From the NCBI GenBank assembly GCA_016868955.1, contig VGFF01000133.1, positions 1-5,498 of the forward strand: DNA of 5,498 nucleotides, written 5' to 3'. The stretch's first letter is position 1. The number at the start of each line of letters is the position of its first letter. Of the stretch, positions 1-5,498 are shown in pieces. The notes under the pieces are model-generated. The model saw only the letters and a list, made by a program, of their open reading frames with translations, was not told where the DNA came from and did not search any database. The DNA is from Armatimonadota bacterium. Its GTDB lineage: Bacteria; Sysuimicrobiota; Sysuimicrobiia; Sysuimicrobiales; VGFF01. Made by a program: the position numbers and the translations under genes.

Positions 1-420
1 CGCCGGGGTGCCGATCGACGACGCGCAGTAGCGCCGGCAGCGCGCGCTCCTTTCCTTCCTGCAGCGTCTCGCCCCCGGGCAGGCGGCAGACGCTCGGGGT
101 CGTCCACCACTGGCGCGCCAGCTCGCCGTAGCGCGTCTCCATTTCGGAGACACGGAGTCCGTCGAGCCGCCCATGGTTCAGCTCCGCGAACGCTTCGACC
201 ACCACCGGCTCGAGGCCATGGAGATCCGCGACGCGCCCCAACGACACCGTCCCAGCGGACTCGTGTATACGGATCGGATCGGTTCGTGCGCCAGCGCCGC
301 CGCGACGCACCGAAACTGCTCCTGCCCGAGATCCGTCAACGACGATTCGATTTGCCCTTGGTAGCGTTGCTCGACGTTCCAGACCGTCTGGCCATGTCGA
401 ATCAAAAAAACCCGCGTCAC
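1..420 (-). CDS. Histidine phosphatase family protein (phosphoglycerate mutase-like), frameshifted and cut by the window edge
   Basis: The N-terminus carries the catalytic RHG signature (Arg8-His9-Gly10, as LIRHGQT) and the second conserved arginine block TSPLGR ending at Arg58. In that frame the protein then runs into an unrelated tail and stops at 178. From about position 242 down to 1 another minus-strand frame carries the expected continuation: LHGLEPVVVEAFAELNHG, then an RYGELARQWW stretch and PGGETLQE, which match the family's acidic-residue and PGGES-like blocks. The gene is therefore one reading unit broken by an indel near 220-250. The C-terminal part, with the second catalytic histidine, lies outside the window. 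The GTG start at 420 is supported by AGGAGG six bases upstream. Family members dephosphorylate small phospho-metabolites (GpmB, CobC and similar); the substrate cannot be told here. It lies 55 bases downstream of rsgA and is probably cotranscribed with it. Confidence 0.85.
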
Positions 421-426
421 GGTCGT

Positions 427-432
427 CCTCCT
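427..432 (-). promoter_or_regulatory. Ribosome binding site of the histidine phosphatase gene
   Basis: On the minus strand AGGAGG lies six bases before the GTG at 420. This consensus Shine-Dalgarno site decides the start of the phosphatase: the open frame continues upstream into rsgA, but only this GTG places RHG close to the N-terminus, as in the family. Confidence 0.75.
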
Positions 433-475
433 CGCGTCACCGCCCCGAGACACCTCCAGGTGCCGGCGAGTCCTC

Positions 476-1396
476 TCAATACCTGCGCGCCTCGGCGATC
501 TCCGCCTCGGCGAGCATCTTGTGATAACTATCGACGCGCGACGCGGCGATCTCTCCACGCGCCACCGCCGCCAGCACGGCGCACCCAGGCTCGTCGCGAT
601 GGCGACAGTTCGAAAACGCGCAGGCGTCGCGAAACTCTCGAAACTCCGGGAAGCAGTCGCGCAACCCTTCCGGAACGAGATGCACGAAGTCGAGCACCAT
701 TGCACCGGGCGTATCGACGAGAAACACGTCGTCCCCAATCGGCAAGATCTCGGCCGTCGTCGTCGTGTGCCGCCCCCGGTCCGTCTTCTTGCTCAGGGCT
801 CCCGTACGGCGGTCGCTCGCTGGATTCAGCGCGTTGACGAGGCTGCTCTTGCCGACGCCGCTGGGTCCAACGAGGACCGTCAAGTGTCCCGACAAGCCGC
901 GGCGCAACGCCTCGATGCCTTGCCCCGTGTGGGCGCTGACCTCGTACACGGGGTACCCGATTTCTTCGTACAGCAATCGCCAAGCGGTGGTCGACGCGAG
1001 ATCGATCTTGTTGATGCAGAGGAGCGGCTGCAGCCCCGATGCCTCCGCCAATGCTAACAACCGATCGATCGCTTGCGGCGTCGGGGCAGGCGACATCGCG
1101 GCCACCACGACGCCAGTTTGGTCGACGTTCGCCGCGAGCACCTGCTGTCGTTGCGCGCCCGCGGCCGCCGACTTCGTCAGCTCGCGATCGCGCGGCAACA
1201 TCTCTTCGACGACGCCTTCCTCCATCGACAAGGGGCGAAATTGCACGCGGTCGCCCGGTACCATCCGCGACGGCCGTGGACCACCCGCCGTCGACGATCG
1301 CTTCAGGCGTCCCCGGGCGACGCATCGATAGACGCGCCCCTCGTGAAACACGAAGAAGAAGCCGCCAACGACCTTCGTTACGACCCCCAGTATCAT
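476..1396 (-). CDS. rsgA: Small ribosomal subunit biogenesis GTPase RsgA (YjeQ/YloQ)
   Basis: RsgA is a cytoplasmic GTPase that binds the 30S subunit late in assembly, and its GTPase activity is stimulated by that subunit. The 306-residue protein shows the family's circular permutation. An N-terminal OB-fold region (about 1-75, with VPGDRV at 46-51) comes first. Then come G4 NKID at 129-132, a G5-like SA at 154-155, G1 GPSGVGKSS at 177-185, a G2 threonine run at 211-214 after RGRH, and G3 DTPG at 228-231. A C-terminal zinc knuckle follows with Cys259, Cys264, His266 and Cys272 in CX4CXHX5C spacing. Length is typical of the family. I chose the ATG at 1396; a TTG directly before it is an alternative, and no strong Shine-Dalgarno separates them (GGGG lies five to eight bases upstream). 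The gene is intact and leads the block that ends in the histidine phosphatase. Confidence 0.96.
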   Translation of the reverse strand: MILGVVTKVVGGFFFVFHEGRVYRCVARGRLKRSSTAGGPRPSRMVPGDRVQFRPLSMEEGVVEEMLPRDRELTKSAAAGAQRQQVLAANVDQTGVVVAAMSPAPTPQAIDRLLALAEASGLQPLLCINKIDLASTTAWRLLYEEIGYPVYEVSAHTGQGIEALRRGLSGHLTVLVGPSGVGKSSLVNALNPASDRRTGALSKKTDRGRHTTTTAEILPIGDDVFLVDTPGAMVLDFVHLVPEGLRDCFPEFREFRDACAFSNCRHRDEPGCAVLAAVARGEIAASRVDSYHKMLAEAEIAEARRY

Positions 1397-1440
1397 CAAT
1401 CCCCGAGGAACTTAGCCACGCTCACGAGAATCCCCTGTGC
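1397..1440. promoter_or_regulatory. Short divergent intergenic region between rsgA and the ABC exporter
   Basis: Only about 40 bases separate the rsgA start from the earliest residues that look like ABC ATPase. Any two divergent promoters must overlap here or extend into the flanking genes. On the plus strand there is GAGGAA at 1405-1410, resembling a ribosome binding site but with no in-frame start behind it, and CGAGAA at 1425-1430. I see no convincing -35/-10 pair on either strand. Confidence 0.4.
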
Positions 1441-2367
1441 CTGCCCATCCTCACTTCGCAAGGCCTGACGAAGCGCTATGACTCGTCCGTCGCCGTCGAG
1501 GGCATCGACTTCGAGGTCGAACCCGGCGAGTGCTTCGGGTTCCTCGGACCCAACGGCGCCGGCAAGACCAGCACGATGAAGATGATCACTTGCGTCTCTC
1601 CGATCTCGGCGGGGTGCCTGTCGCTCTTCGGGTTCGATGCCGCGGCGCGCCCACGCGAGGTCAAGCGCCGTCTCGGCGTAGTTAATCAAAGAATGACGCT
1701 GGACGAGTCGCTGGACGTGGCGGAAAACATCGTCGTCTTCGCCCGGTTCTTCGGCATCTCTTGGGCGGAAGCGGCCGCGCGGGCGCGCGCGCTCCTCGCC
1801 GTCATCGAGCTGAAGGGCCGGGAGCGCGACAAGACCACGAATCTCTCCGGCGGCATGCAGCGGCGCCTGATGATCGCGCGCGGCATGATGTCCGAGCGGC
1901 AGTTGTTGGTCCTCGACGAGCCGACGATCGGTCTCGATCCACAGGCGCGGCACATCGCCAGGGATCGATTGCGGCAGCTGAAACGCCGTGGCGTGACGCA
2001 GATTCTGACGACGCACTACATGGAGGAGGCGGCGCAGCTCTGCGATCGGCTCCTCATCATCGACCACGGCCGTGTCGTCGCGCAGGGAACGCCGCGGGCG
2101 CTCGTCGAGGAGCACGCGGGCCGCGAGGTCGTGGAGATCCAAGCGCTCGACGAGGTCGGGGCGACGGAACGGATCGCGGCAGCGTTGGTTTCGTCGCGCG
2201 ACCGCTTCGAGATCGCCGGCGATCGTTTATATGTCCATGCGACGGACGGCGAGGCGCTGATGCACAGGCTGTGTGCGCTGGCGGCGCCGATCGCCGGCAC
2301 GATGGTGCGCCGCGCGACGCTGGAGGACGTCTTCCTGCGATTGACGGGAAGGAGCTTACGCGATTGA
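1441..2367 (+). CDS. ABC transporter ATP-binding protein, NodI/DrrA type (ABC-2 exporter)
   Basis: This is the ATPase subunit that would drive the permease encoded directly downstream. Counting from a CTG at 1441 (308 residues), it has Walker A GPNGAGKT at 36-43, Q-loop Gln83, signature LSGGM at 135-139, Walker B LLVLDEP at 155-161, D-loop GLDP at 164-167 and switch His192. The LDPQARH block, the VVEI segment near 230 and the C-terminal ATLEDVFLRLTGR are the pattern of NodI-like ATPases. Rhizobial NodI exports lipo-chitin Nod factors, but similar pairs occur in non-symbionts with unknown substrates, and no nod genes are seen here. The start is unresolved: the frame has no ATG, GTG or TTG between 1276 (deep antisense inside rsgA) and the Walker A region. 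CTG at 1441 or 1435 is a placeholder. An alternative is GTG at 1437 in another frame, with an indel before about 1460. The stop overlaps the permease start. Confidence 0.9.
   Translation: MPILTSQGLTKRYDSSVAVEGIDFEVEPGECFGFLGPNGAGKTSTMKMITCVSPISAGCLSLFGFDAAARPREVKRRLGVVNQRMTLDESLDVAENIVVFARFFGISWAEAAARARALLAVIELKGRERDKTTNLSGGMQRRLMIARGMMSERQLLVLDEPTIGLDPQARHIARDRLRQLKRRGVTQILTTHYMEEAAQLCDRLLIIDHGRVVAQGTPRALVEEHAGREVVEIQALDEVGATERIAAALVSSRDRFEIAGDRLYVHATDGEALMHRLCALAAPIAGTMVRRATLEDVFLRLTGRSLRD
2349..2354 (+). promoter_or_regulatory. Ribosome binding site of the ABC permease gene
   Basis: AAGGAG ends nine bases before the TTG at 2364. It lies inside the last codons of the ATPase gene and supports the overlapping TTGA junction, where the TTG start of the permease shares bases with the TGA stop of the ATPase. 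This indicates coupled translation of the two subunits. Confidence 0.65.
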
Positions 2368-3132
2368 GCGCCGATCTCTCTTTCCTCGGACCGATCCGCT
2401 TCTGGCAGCGCAACCTGCGCATCTTCCGGAAGATGTTTCTGGGCGCGCTCCCCAACAACTTCGTCGAACCCGCGCTGTACTTGCTCGCGCTCGGTTTCGG
2501 CTTCGGAACTTTCGTGCGCGAGATCGACGGCATGCCGTATCTGGATTACGTCGCGACGGGGATCGTCGCGTCCGCTGTCATGTTCGGGGCGACGTTCGAG
2601 TGCACGTACAACGCGTTCGTGGAATTCTACTACGATCGGTCTTACGACGCGATCCTCACGACGCCCCTGTCGGCGGAGGACATCGGCGTCGGCGAGCTGC
2701 TTTGGGGCGCGACGCGCGCAACGATGTATGGATCGGCATTCCTCATCGTGGTCGCCGCGTTCGGGGTGATGCGGTCGCCGTGGGCTCTGGCGTTGGCGGC
2801 GGTGTTCTTCCTCGGCGGGCTGCTGTTCGCGATCCTTGCGCTGACGTTCACAGCCGTCAATCCTTTCCGTGGACTATTTCACCTACTACTTTTCGATGTT
2901 CGTCCAACCGATGTTCCTGTTCAGCGGCATCTTCTTTCCGATGTCGGGCATGCCGTCCTGGGCACAGCAGGCGGCCTGGTTCACGCCGCTGTATCATCTC
3001 GTGGGCATCAGTCGAAACTTCGCGCTCGGCACGCCCGATCAGGCGATCGGTCACCTGGGATGGCTGATTGGGGCGACCATGCTGCTAATGCCGCTGCCCG
3101 TGATCCTCTTGAAGCGCCGTTTAATGCGCTGA
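2364..3132 (+). CDS. ABC-2 type permease, NodJ/DrrB type, interrupted by a one-base frameshift
   Basis: This is the membrane subunit of the exporter. From the TTG at 2364 the first 167 residues read cleanly to LTFTAVNP. They include probable membrane segments near 34-50, 62-80, 117-135 and 140-164, and the family block DAILTTPLSAEDIGVGE. The frame then drifts into a non-homologous tail. From 2866 the next frame carries the expected continuation (SVDYFTYYF, FLFSGIFFPMSGMP, PLYHLVGISRN), two more membrane segments and a basic end, stopping at 3132. Deleting one T from the TTT at 2864-2866 gives NPSVDYFTYYF without any gap and a 255-residue, six-helix protein, close to usual NodJ/DrrB length. 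A sequencing or assembly error is the simplest explanation; a real recent mutation is possible. The upstream open frame, which extends back to about 1761, is only a shadow of the ATPase gene. Confidence 0.9.
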
Positions 3133-3149
3133 GGAGGGCGTCCGAAAGA

Positions 3150-3161
3150 CGGTCGCGACCG
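3150..3161. repeat. 12-base perfect palindrome in the convergent intergenic gap
   Basis: CGGTCGCGACCG reads the same on both strands and sits between the permease stop (3132) and the metallopeptidase stop (3181). Just before it, CGTC and GACG at 3139-3142 and 3148-3151 could form a small alternative stem. Just after it, an imperfect inverted repeat spans about 3162-3178. The position suits a bidirectional transcription end, but no T-tract follows on either strand, so intrinsic termination is not supported. Confidence 0.4.
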
Positions 3162-3180
3162 AGCTTCGACGATCGAGCGC

Positions 3181-3606
3181 CTACCGAAAGCGCAGCCAGA
3201 CCTTCGTCGGCGTGCGCGGTTGCGTCCGCTTCTTCGCCTTGAGATACGCCCGGTAGTAGCGATTCACCGTCGTCCGGTTGATCTTCAGGCTCGACGACGC
3301 CTCCGGCCTGACGCTGCCGCTGAACGTCCGCGGGATGTGCAGCAGCTCGTGAATCAGGACGCGATCCTGTTCATCCTCGGGCAAGTTGTCGAAGGCGGGG
3401 CACAGGAACTCGATCACGTAGCTCGCCGGCAACTCCATCACGTTCTGGAAGATCGCCGGCAACCCCCAGATCCGTGCCCAGGCACTCGCGCGGGCGCCGA
3501 AGACGCGCGCGCAGTGCACTTGGTCCGAACGCACGTGATCGAAGTCGAGCGCCACCGCGATGTCTACAAGCCGCGCATGCAAGTCAGGCGCGGGTTCCCA
3601 GCGCAT
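3181..3606 (-). CDS. Putative zinc metallopeptidase with HELLH motif
   Basis: The 141-residue protein begins MRWEPAPDL and contains ARIWGLPAIFQ near 44-54, ASYVIEFL at 61-68 and LIHELLHIPRTFSG at 84-97. The HExxH core (His86, Glu87, His90) is that of zinc-dependent peptidases. The arrangement matches a small putative metallopeptidase family that I know mainly from archaea and phages; that assignment is from memory, not from a search. In the homologues I recall, a further histidine follows the FSG block in an RPH context. Here the residues are RPE (Glu102), so the third metal ligand is uncertain. The C-terminus is basic and no signal peptide is present. The ATG at 3606 is chosen because it matches the family start and overlaps the upstream stop as TGATG; an in-frame GTG at 3639 lies inside the upstream gene. 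It is last in a four-gene minus-strand operon. Substrate and role are unknown. Confidence 0.82.
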   Translation of the reverse strand: MRWEPAPDLHARLVDIAVALDFDHVRSDQVHCARVFGARASAWARIWGLPAIFQNVMELPASYVIEFLCPAFDNLPEDEQDRVLIHELLHIPRTFSGSVRPEASSSLKINRTTVNRYYRAYLKAKKRTQPRTPTKVWLRFR

Positions 3607-3860
3607 CAGGCGAAGCGGAGCCAATCCGGCCCGGTCCACAACGTTACGACGCCGAGCACCGCCCAGAGCGCGGTGCGAACGGCTTCCCGCCGCTCGTCGA
3701 TCTGGAGGTCCACGTAGGCTTCATACAGAGGGAGGATCGTCATCAACAAGACGAACCAAGGGCCGGCGGCGTCGAGCCAGAACGGTGTGTGCAGGCCCAA
3801 ACGATGCACGATCTCGATCGCGGCAATGCCAATCCAAAACAGCAAAAAACGATGCCTCAT
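3606..3860 (-). CDS. Small membrane protein of unknown function
   Basis: This is an 84-residue hydrophobic protein I do not recognise. Three probable membrane segments lie at about 5-19, 33-50 and 61-76. A charged patch (DLQIDERRE, about 51-59) sits between the second and third, and a conspicuous WLDAAGPWF stretch between the first and second. The ATG at 3860 is supported by AGGAAG (AGGA five bases upstream, at 3866-3869). Its TGA stop shares a base with the ATG of the metallopeptidase, which suggests coupled translation and possibly a functional pair. An open frame of this hydrophobic pattern with a good ribosome binding site is unlikely to be a shadow, but there is no homology support. Confidence 0.72.
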   Translation of the reverse strand: MRHRFLLFWIGIAAIEIVHRLGLHTPFWLDAAGPWFVLLMTILPLYEAYVDLQIDERREAVRTALWAVLGVVTLWTGPDWLRFA

Positions 3861-3887
3861 TCGCTTCCTGGCCTTCTTGCGAAGCGA

Positions 3888-4349
3888 CTATCGCTCGGGA
3901 TCGGTGAGCAGCTTCACTTGCATCCGCAGCTGCCCATGATGGTACGCGAGGTGAGCGAGTGTGTGGAAGATGGCGTAGCGCCGCGTCACCTCACCCATGC
4001 CGGTTTGGCGGGCGGCCATGACCTTCCCGTCGAGATGCTCGTCGGAGAGGGCATCGAGGATGCCGCGCGTGTTTCGGCCGACGGCTTGGAGCGCTTCGAC
4101 GGCAGCGTCCTTCGCGACGTGCTCACACGTGAACTCGGACGCGCGGTCGCGCGCGAGAGCCTCGCCGGCAACGACCTTGTGGATCCACTGCCGTTCGGAC
4201 CCGGCGAGGTGCTTGAGGACGATGGCCGGCGTATTGATCAGACCGGGGATTCGTGCGTTGAATTGATTTTCATCGAGCGGTTCTACGGCCTTGATGATGT
4301 GACCACGAAGCTCGTCCATGTATGCGGCAAGGCGAGAGGCTTCTCCCAT
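3888..4349 (-). CDS. DinB family protein (DUF664-like, putative metal-dependent)
   Basis: The 153-residue all-alpha protein has the DinB-superfamily layout. An N-terminal helix (YMDELRGHI) comes first, then LKHLAGSERQW with His47, and a C-terminal HLAYHHGQL with His133 and His137 or His138. These three histidines are where the family binds a divalent metal. DinB-fold proteins include thiol-dependent transferases and many of unknown function, and nothing here fixes a reaction. Despite the name, they are not DNA polymerase IV. ATG at 4349 is preferred because GAGG (4355-4358) lies five bases before it; the GTG at 4355 would sit on top of that site. It begins 12 bases after the GNAT-like gene stop and ends 27 bases before the small membrane protein, consistent with one operon. 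Confidence 0.88.
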   Translation of the reverse strand: MGEASRLAAYMDELRGHIIKAVEPLDENQFNARIPGLINTPAIVLKHLAGSERQWIHKVVAGEALARDRASEFTCEHVAKDAAVEALQAVGRNTRGILDALSDEHLDGKVMAARQTGMGEVTRRYAIFHTLAHLAYHHGQLRMQVKLLTDPER

Positions 4350-4361
4350 AGCCACCTCAGT

Positions 4362-5282
4362 CTATCGTGCCGACTGCGGGCGCGCGAGCACCTCGAGCCC
4401 CGCCGGTACCCACGGGTCACGACGATATCCGGCGTCGAGGAGGAGACGCACTGCCTCGCTTTCCGACGGGACGAAAACCGCGACGCGTCCCGGCTCCGCC
4501 AAGTCCGACTGCGCCGCGCTCAGCAACGGAAGTGTCGATGCCGCGTCCGCGGCGGCGAGAATCCAGACGACGCGGTCGGCGCCGCAGCGGAGGAATGCCA
4601 CTACGCCCTTTTGGGCGTCCGTCACCCACAGGCGCTCCTCGCGCGCCGCACCGCCGAGCATCTGCGGATTGAGACCGCGGAAACGCCAGCCGAGCCCGAC
4701 GAGGGGCGAAACGCCCGGCCACGGTTGGGAGTGCAACCACGCCTGCAGTGCGGCGAGATCCCGCGGATCGGCAACCCGGATGCCAGGCGCCGTCGGCGCT
4801 GGTGCCGCCGGCGCGACGAGTACCTCGAATCGTGCTTCGGCGCCGAATCCGGCACGTCGCATCACGGCCGCACAGGCTTCGTCGCCCGCCGGGATCGCGC
4901 ATCGTGTGCGCACGGCGCCGTAGCCCTCGCTGGCTACGATCGCCGCGTCGAGCAACCGACCGCCAACGCCGCGGCGTCGCATGGACGCGGCGACGCGAAG
5001 ACCCTCGATCCAAGCCTCGCCGCGTCCCACCAACGCATAGTGAACTCCACCGACGATGCGGCCGCTTTGTTCCGCAACGAGCACACGGTGCGGCTCGTCC
5101 GCCCAATCATCCCAATTGCGAGGCACAGCTTGGGTGATGAAGTCCCGATCCAGCGTCTCCAGCCCGTCAGCGTCTTCGGGCAGGAACTCGCGGATCTCGA
5201 CGCCGCCTTTGGATGAGGCGATTGGGTCGCTGATCTTAGTCCCCTGTAATGCTGTTCCCGGGATCGCCGAAGCCGAAAACAA
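4362..5282 (-). CDS. GNAT family N-acetyltransferase, two-domain form, uncertain start
   Basis: GNAT enzymes transfer an acetyl group from acetyl-CoA to an amine. Numbering from the TTG at 5282 (306 residues), the fold starts at VEIREFLPEDAD (28-39). The strand IEGLRVAAS (92-100) leads into the acetyl-CoA loop RRRGVG (102-107, pattern RxxGxG). CAAVMRRAGFGAEARF follows at 137-152. A proline/alanine linker (157-167) then precedes a second region (168-306) that ends like a GNAT domain but has no clear acetyl-CoA loop, so it may be degenerate or substrate-binding. The acceptor is unknown. TTG 5282 is the only conventional start before the fold, yet it lies at the foot of the hup terminator and has no ribosome binding site. 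A better-placed but unconventional start is ATC at 5234, five bases after AGGGGA. It would give a 290-residue protein. The gene probably leads the four-gene operon. Confidence 0.85.
   Translation of the reverse strand: MFSASAIPGTALQGTKISDPIASSKGGVEIREFLPEDADGLETLDRDFITQAVPRNWDDWADEPHRVLVAEQSGRIVGGVHYALVGRGEAWIEGLRVAASMRRRGVGGRLLDAAIVASEGYGAVRTRCAIPAGDEACAAVMRRAGFGAEARFEVLVAPAAPAPTAPGIRVADPRDLAALQAWLHSQPWPGVSPLVGLGWRFRGLNPQMLGGAAREERLWVTDAQKGVVAFLRCGADRVVWILAAADAASTLPLLSAAQSDLAEPGRVAVFVPSESEAVRLLLDAGYRRDPWVPAGLEVLARPQSAR
5232..5245 (-). promoter_or_regulatory. Ribosome binding site and candidate non-standard start of the GNAT gene
   Basis: On the minus strand AGGGGA (5245-5240) is followed by CTAAG and then ATC (5234-5232), in frame with the acetyltransferase. 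Spacing is ideal for initiation. No ATG, GTG or TTG occurs in any minus frame between the terminator tail and the first strand of the fold. Either translation starts at ATC or the true base is G and the genome has ATG. Confidence 0.5.
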
Positions 5283-5312
5283 GGCGCCCAGAGACGACTT
5301 CTCCGGGCGCCT
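5274..5312 (-). terminator. Rho-independent terminator of the HU gene
   Basis: Read on the minus strand, the hairpin spans 5312 to 5282. An eight-base GC stem (AGGCGCCC/GGGCGCCT) extends through GGAGA/TCTCT with one G-U pair to 13 base pairs, closing on the loop AGTCG. TGTTTTC follows at once. It begins 24 bases after the HU stop codon and separates the HU gene from the four-gene operon. Confidence 0.88.
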
Positions 5313-5336
5313 GCTCGTGACGATGTCGAGCGAACG

Positions 5337-5498
5337 TTACTTGACGGCCGTCTTCAATTCCTTGCCGGCCGAAAACGCGGGAACCTTCCGCGCCGGGATG
5401 CGGAGCTTCGCGCCCGTCTGCGGGTTCCGACCTTCGCGCGCGGCGCGCTTGCGCACCGAGAACGTGCCGAATCCGACCAGGGTCACCTTGTCGTTCTT
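5337..5498 (-). CDS. HU/IHF family DNA-binding protein, C-terminal part
   Basis: The visible 53 residues are the C-terminal half of a histone-like protein, ending with TAA at 5337; the start lies beyond the right edge. The segment has VTLVGFGTFSVRKRAAR, then GRNPQTGAKLRIPARKVPAF, then SAGKELKTAVK. This matches the family's beta-arm and final helix. The arm's conserved RNPQTG tip, with the proline that intercalates into DNA, is present. HU proteins form dimers that bend and compact DNA. The sequence does not say whether this is HU or an IHF subunit. A strong terminator follows. Confidence 0.95.
   Translation of the reverse strand, partial: KNDKVTLVGFGTFSVRKRAAREGRNPQTGAKLRIPARKVPAFSAGKELKTAVK

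Noticed and set aside
286..837. Plus-strand frame over the rsgA and phosphatase junction.
   Set aside because: Its product is almost all Arg, Pro and Ser, typical of a GC-rich shadow frame opposite rsgA.
528..1325. A 265-codon minus-strand frame overlapping rsgA.
   Set aside because: It is a shifted frame of rsgA with an arginine-rich, motif-free translation.
1396..2142. A 248-codon minus-strand frame opposite the ABC ATPase.
   Set aside because: It is the complement of a gene with every ABC motif in place and shows no recognisable domain of its own.
1761..2363. Upstream extension of the permease open frame.
   Set aside because: It overlaps the ATPase gene in another frame and has no family resemblance. 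The TTG at 2364 with AAGGAG upstream is the sensible start.
3181..4349. Defence island built on the metallopeptidase, membrane protein and DinB protein.
   Set aside because: No nuclease, helicase, nucleotidyltransferase or sensor domain accompanies them, so the idea has no support beyond proximity.
3474..5216. A 580-codon open frame on the plus strand.
   Set aside because: It runs antisense to the four minus-strand genes, all of which have recognisable motifs or good start signals. Its translation is low-complexity, rich in Arg and Glu, with no domain. Long antisense frames are common in GC-rich DNA.
1..5498. CRISPR arrays, tandem repeats, insertion sequences, tRNA or rRNA genes.
   Set aside because: I found no regularly spaced repeats, no terminal inverted repeats with a transposase, and no cloverleaf or rRNA-like segments.

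Overview
The window is GC-rich, gene-dense bacterial chromosome. Eight protein-coding genes fill almost all of it, in four transcription blocks. RsgA and an HU-family protein mark the host as a bacterium. The lineage cannot be fixed from this sequence: a high-GC soil or sediment group (proteobacterial, acidobacterial or a candidate phylum) would fit, but this is inference. I see no phage, plasmid, transposon, tRNA, rRNA or CRISPR signature, and no gene-free stretch reaches 300 bases.

Left block, minus strand (about 1-1396): rsgA, a circularly permuted GTPase of 30S ribosome maturation, is followed 55 bases downstream by a histidine-phosphatase (phosphoglycerate-mutase-like) gene that runs off the left edge and is broken by a frameshift near 220-250. 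Middle block, plus strand (about 1441-3132): an ATPase and a membrane permease, overlapping at TTGA, form a NodIJ/DrrAB-type ABC-2 exporter. The ATPase has no conventional start codon at a plausible place. The permease is split by what looks like one extra T at 2864-2866; removing it restores a full 255-residue protein.

Right block, minus strand (3181 to about 5282): four tightly packed genes read as one probable operon, in the order GNAT-like acetyltransferase, DinB-family protein, a three-helix small membrane protein, and a putative zinc metallopeptidase with an HELLH motif. The last two share a TGATG stop/start, so they are probably translationally coupled. The metallopeptidase is of a type I associate mainly with archaea and phages and is the most unusual gene here. 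Far right (5337-5498, minus strand): the C-terminal 53 residues of an HU/IHF-family DNA-binding protein, ended by a very strong intrinsic terminator at 5274-5312 that separates it from the four-gene operon.

The permease operon and the four-gene operon converge across a 48-base gap holding a 12-base perfect palindrome; rsgA and the exporter diverge from a gap of only about 40 bases. Two frameshifts and two genes without a usable start codon in 5.5 kb suggest either uncorrected indel or substitution errors in the assembly or real gene decay. No complete new defence or biosynthetic system is visible. The coupled membrane protein and metallopeptidase pair is the best candidate for something undescribed.
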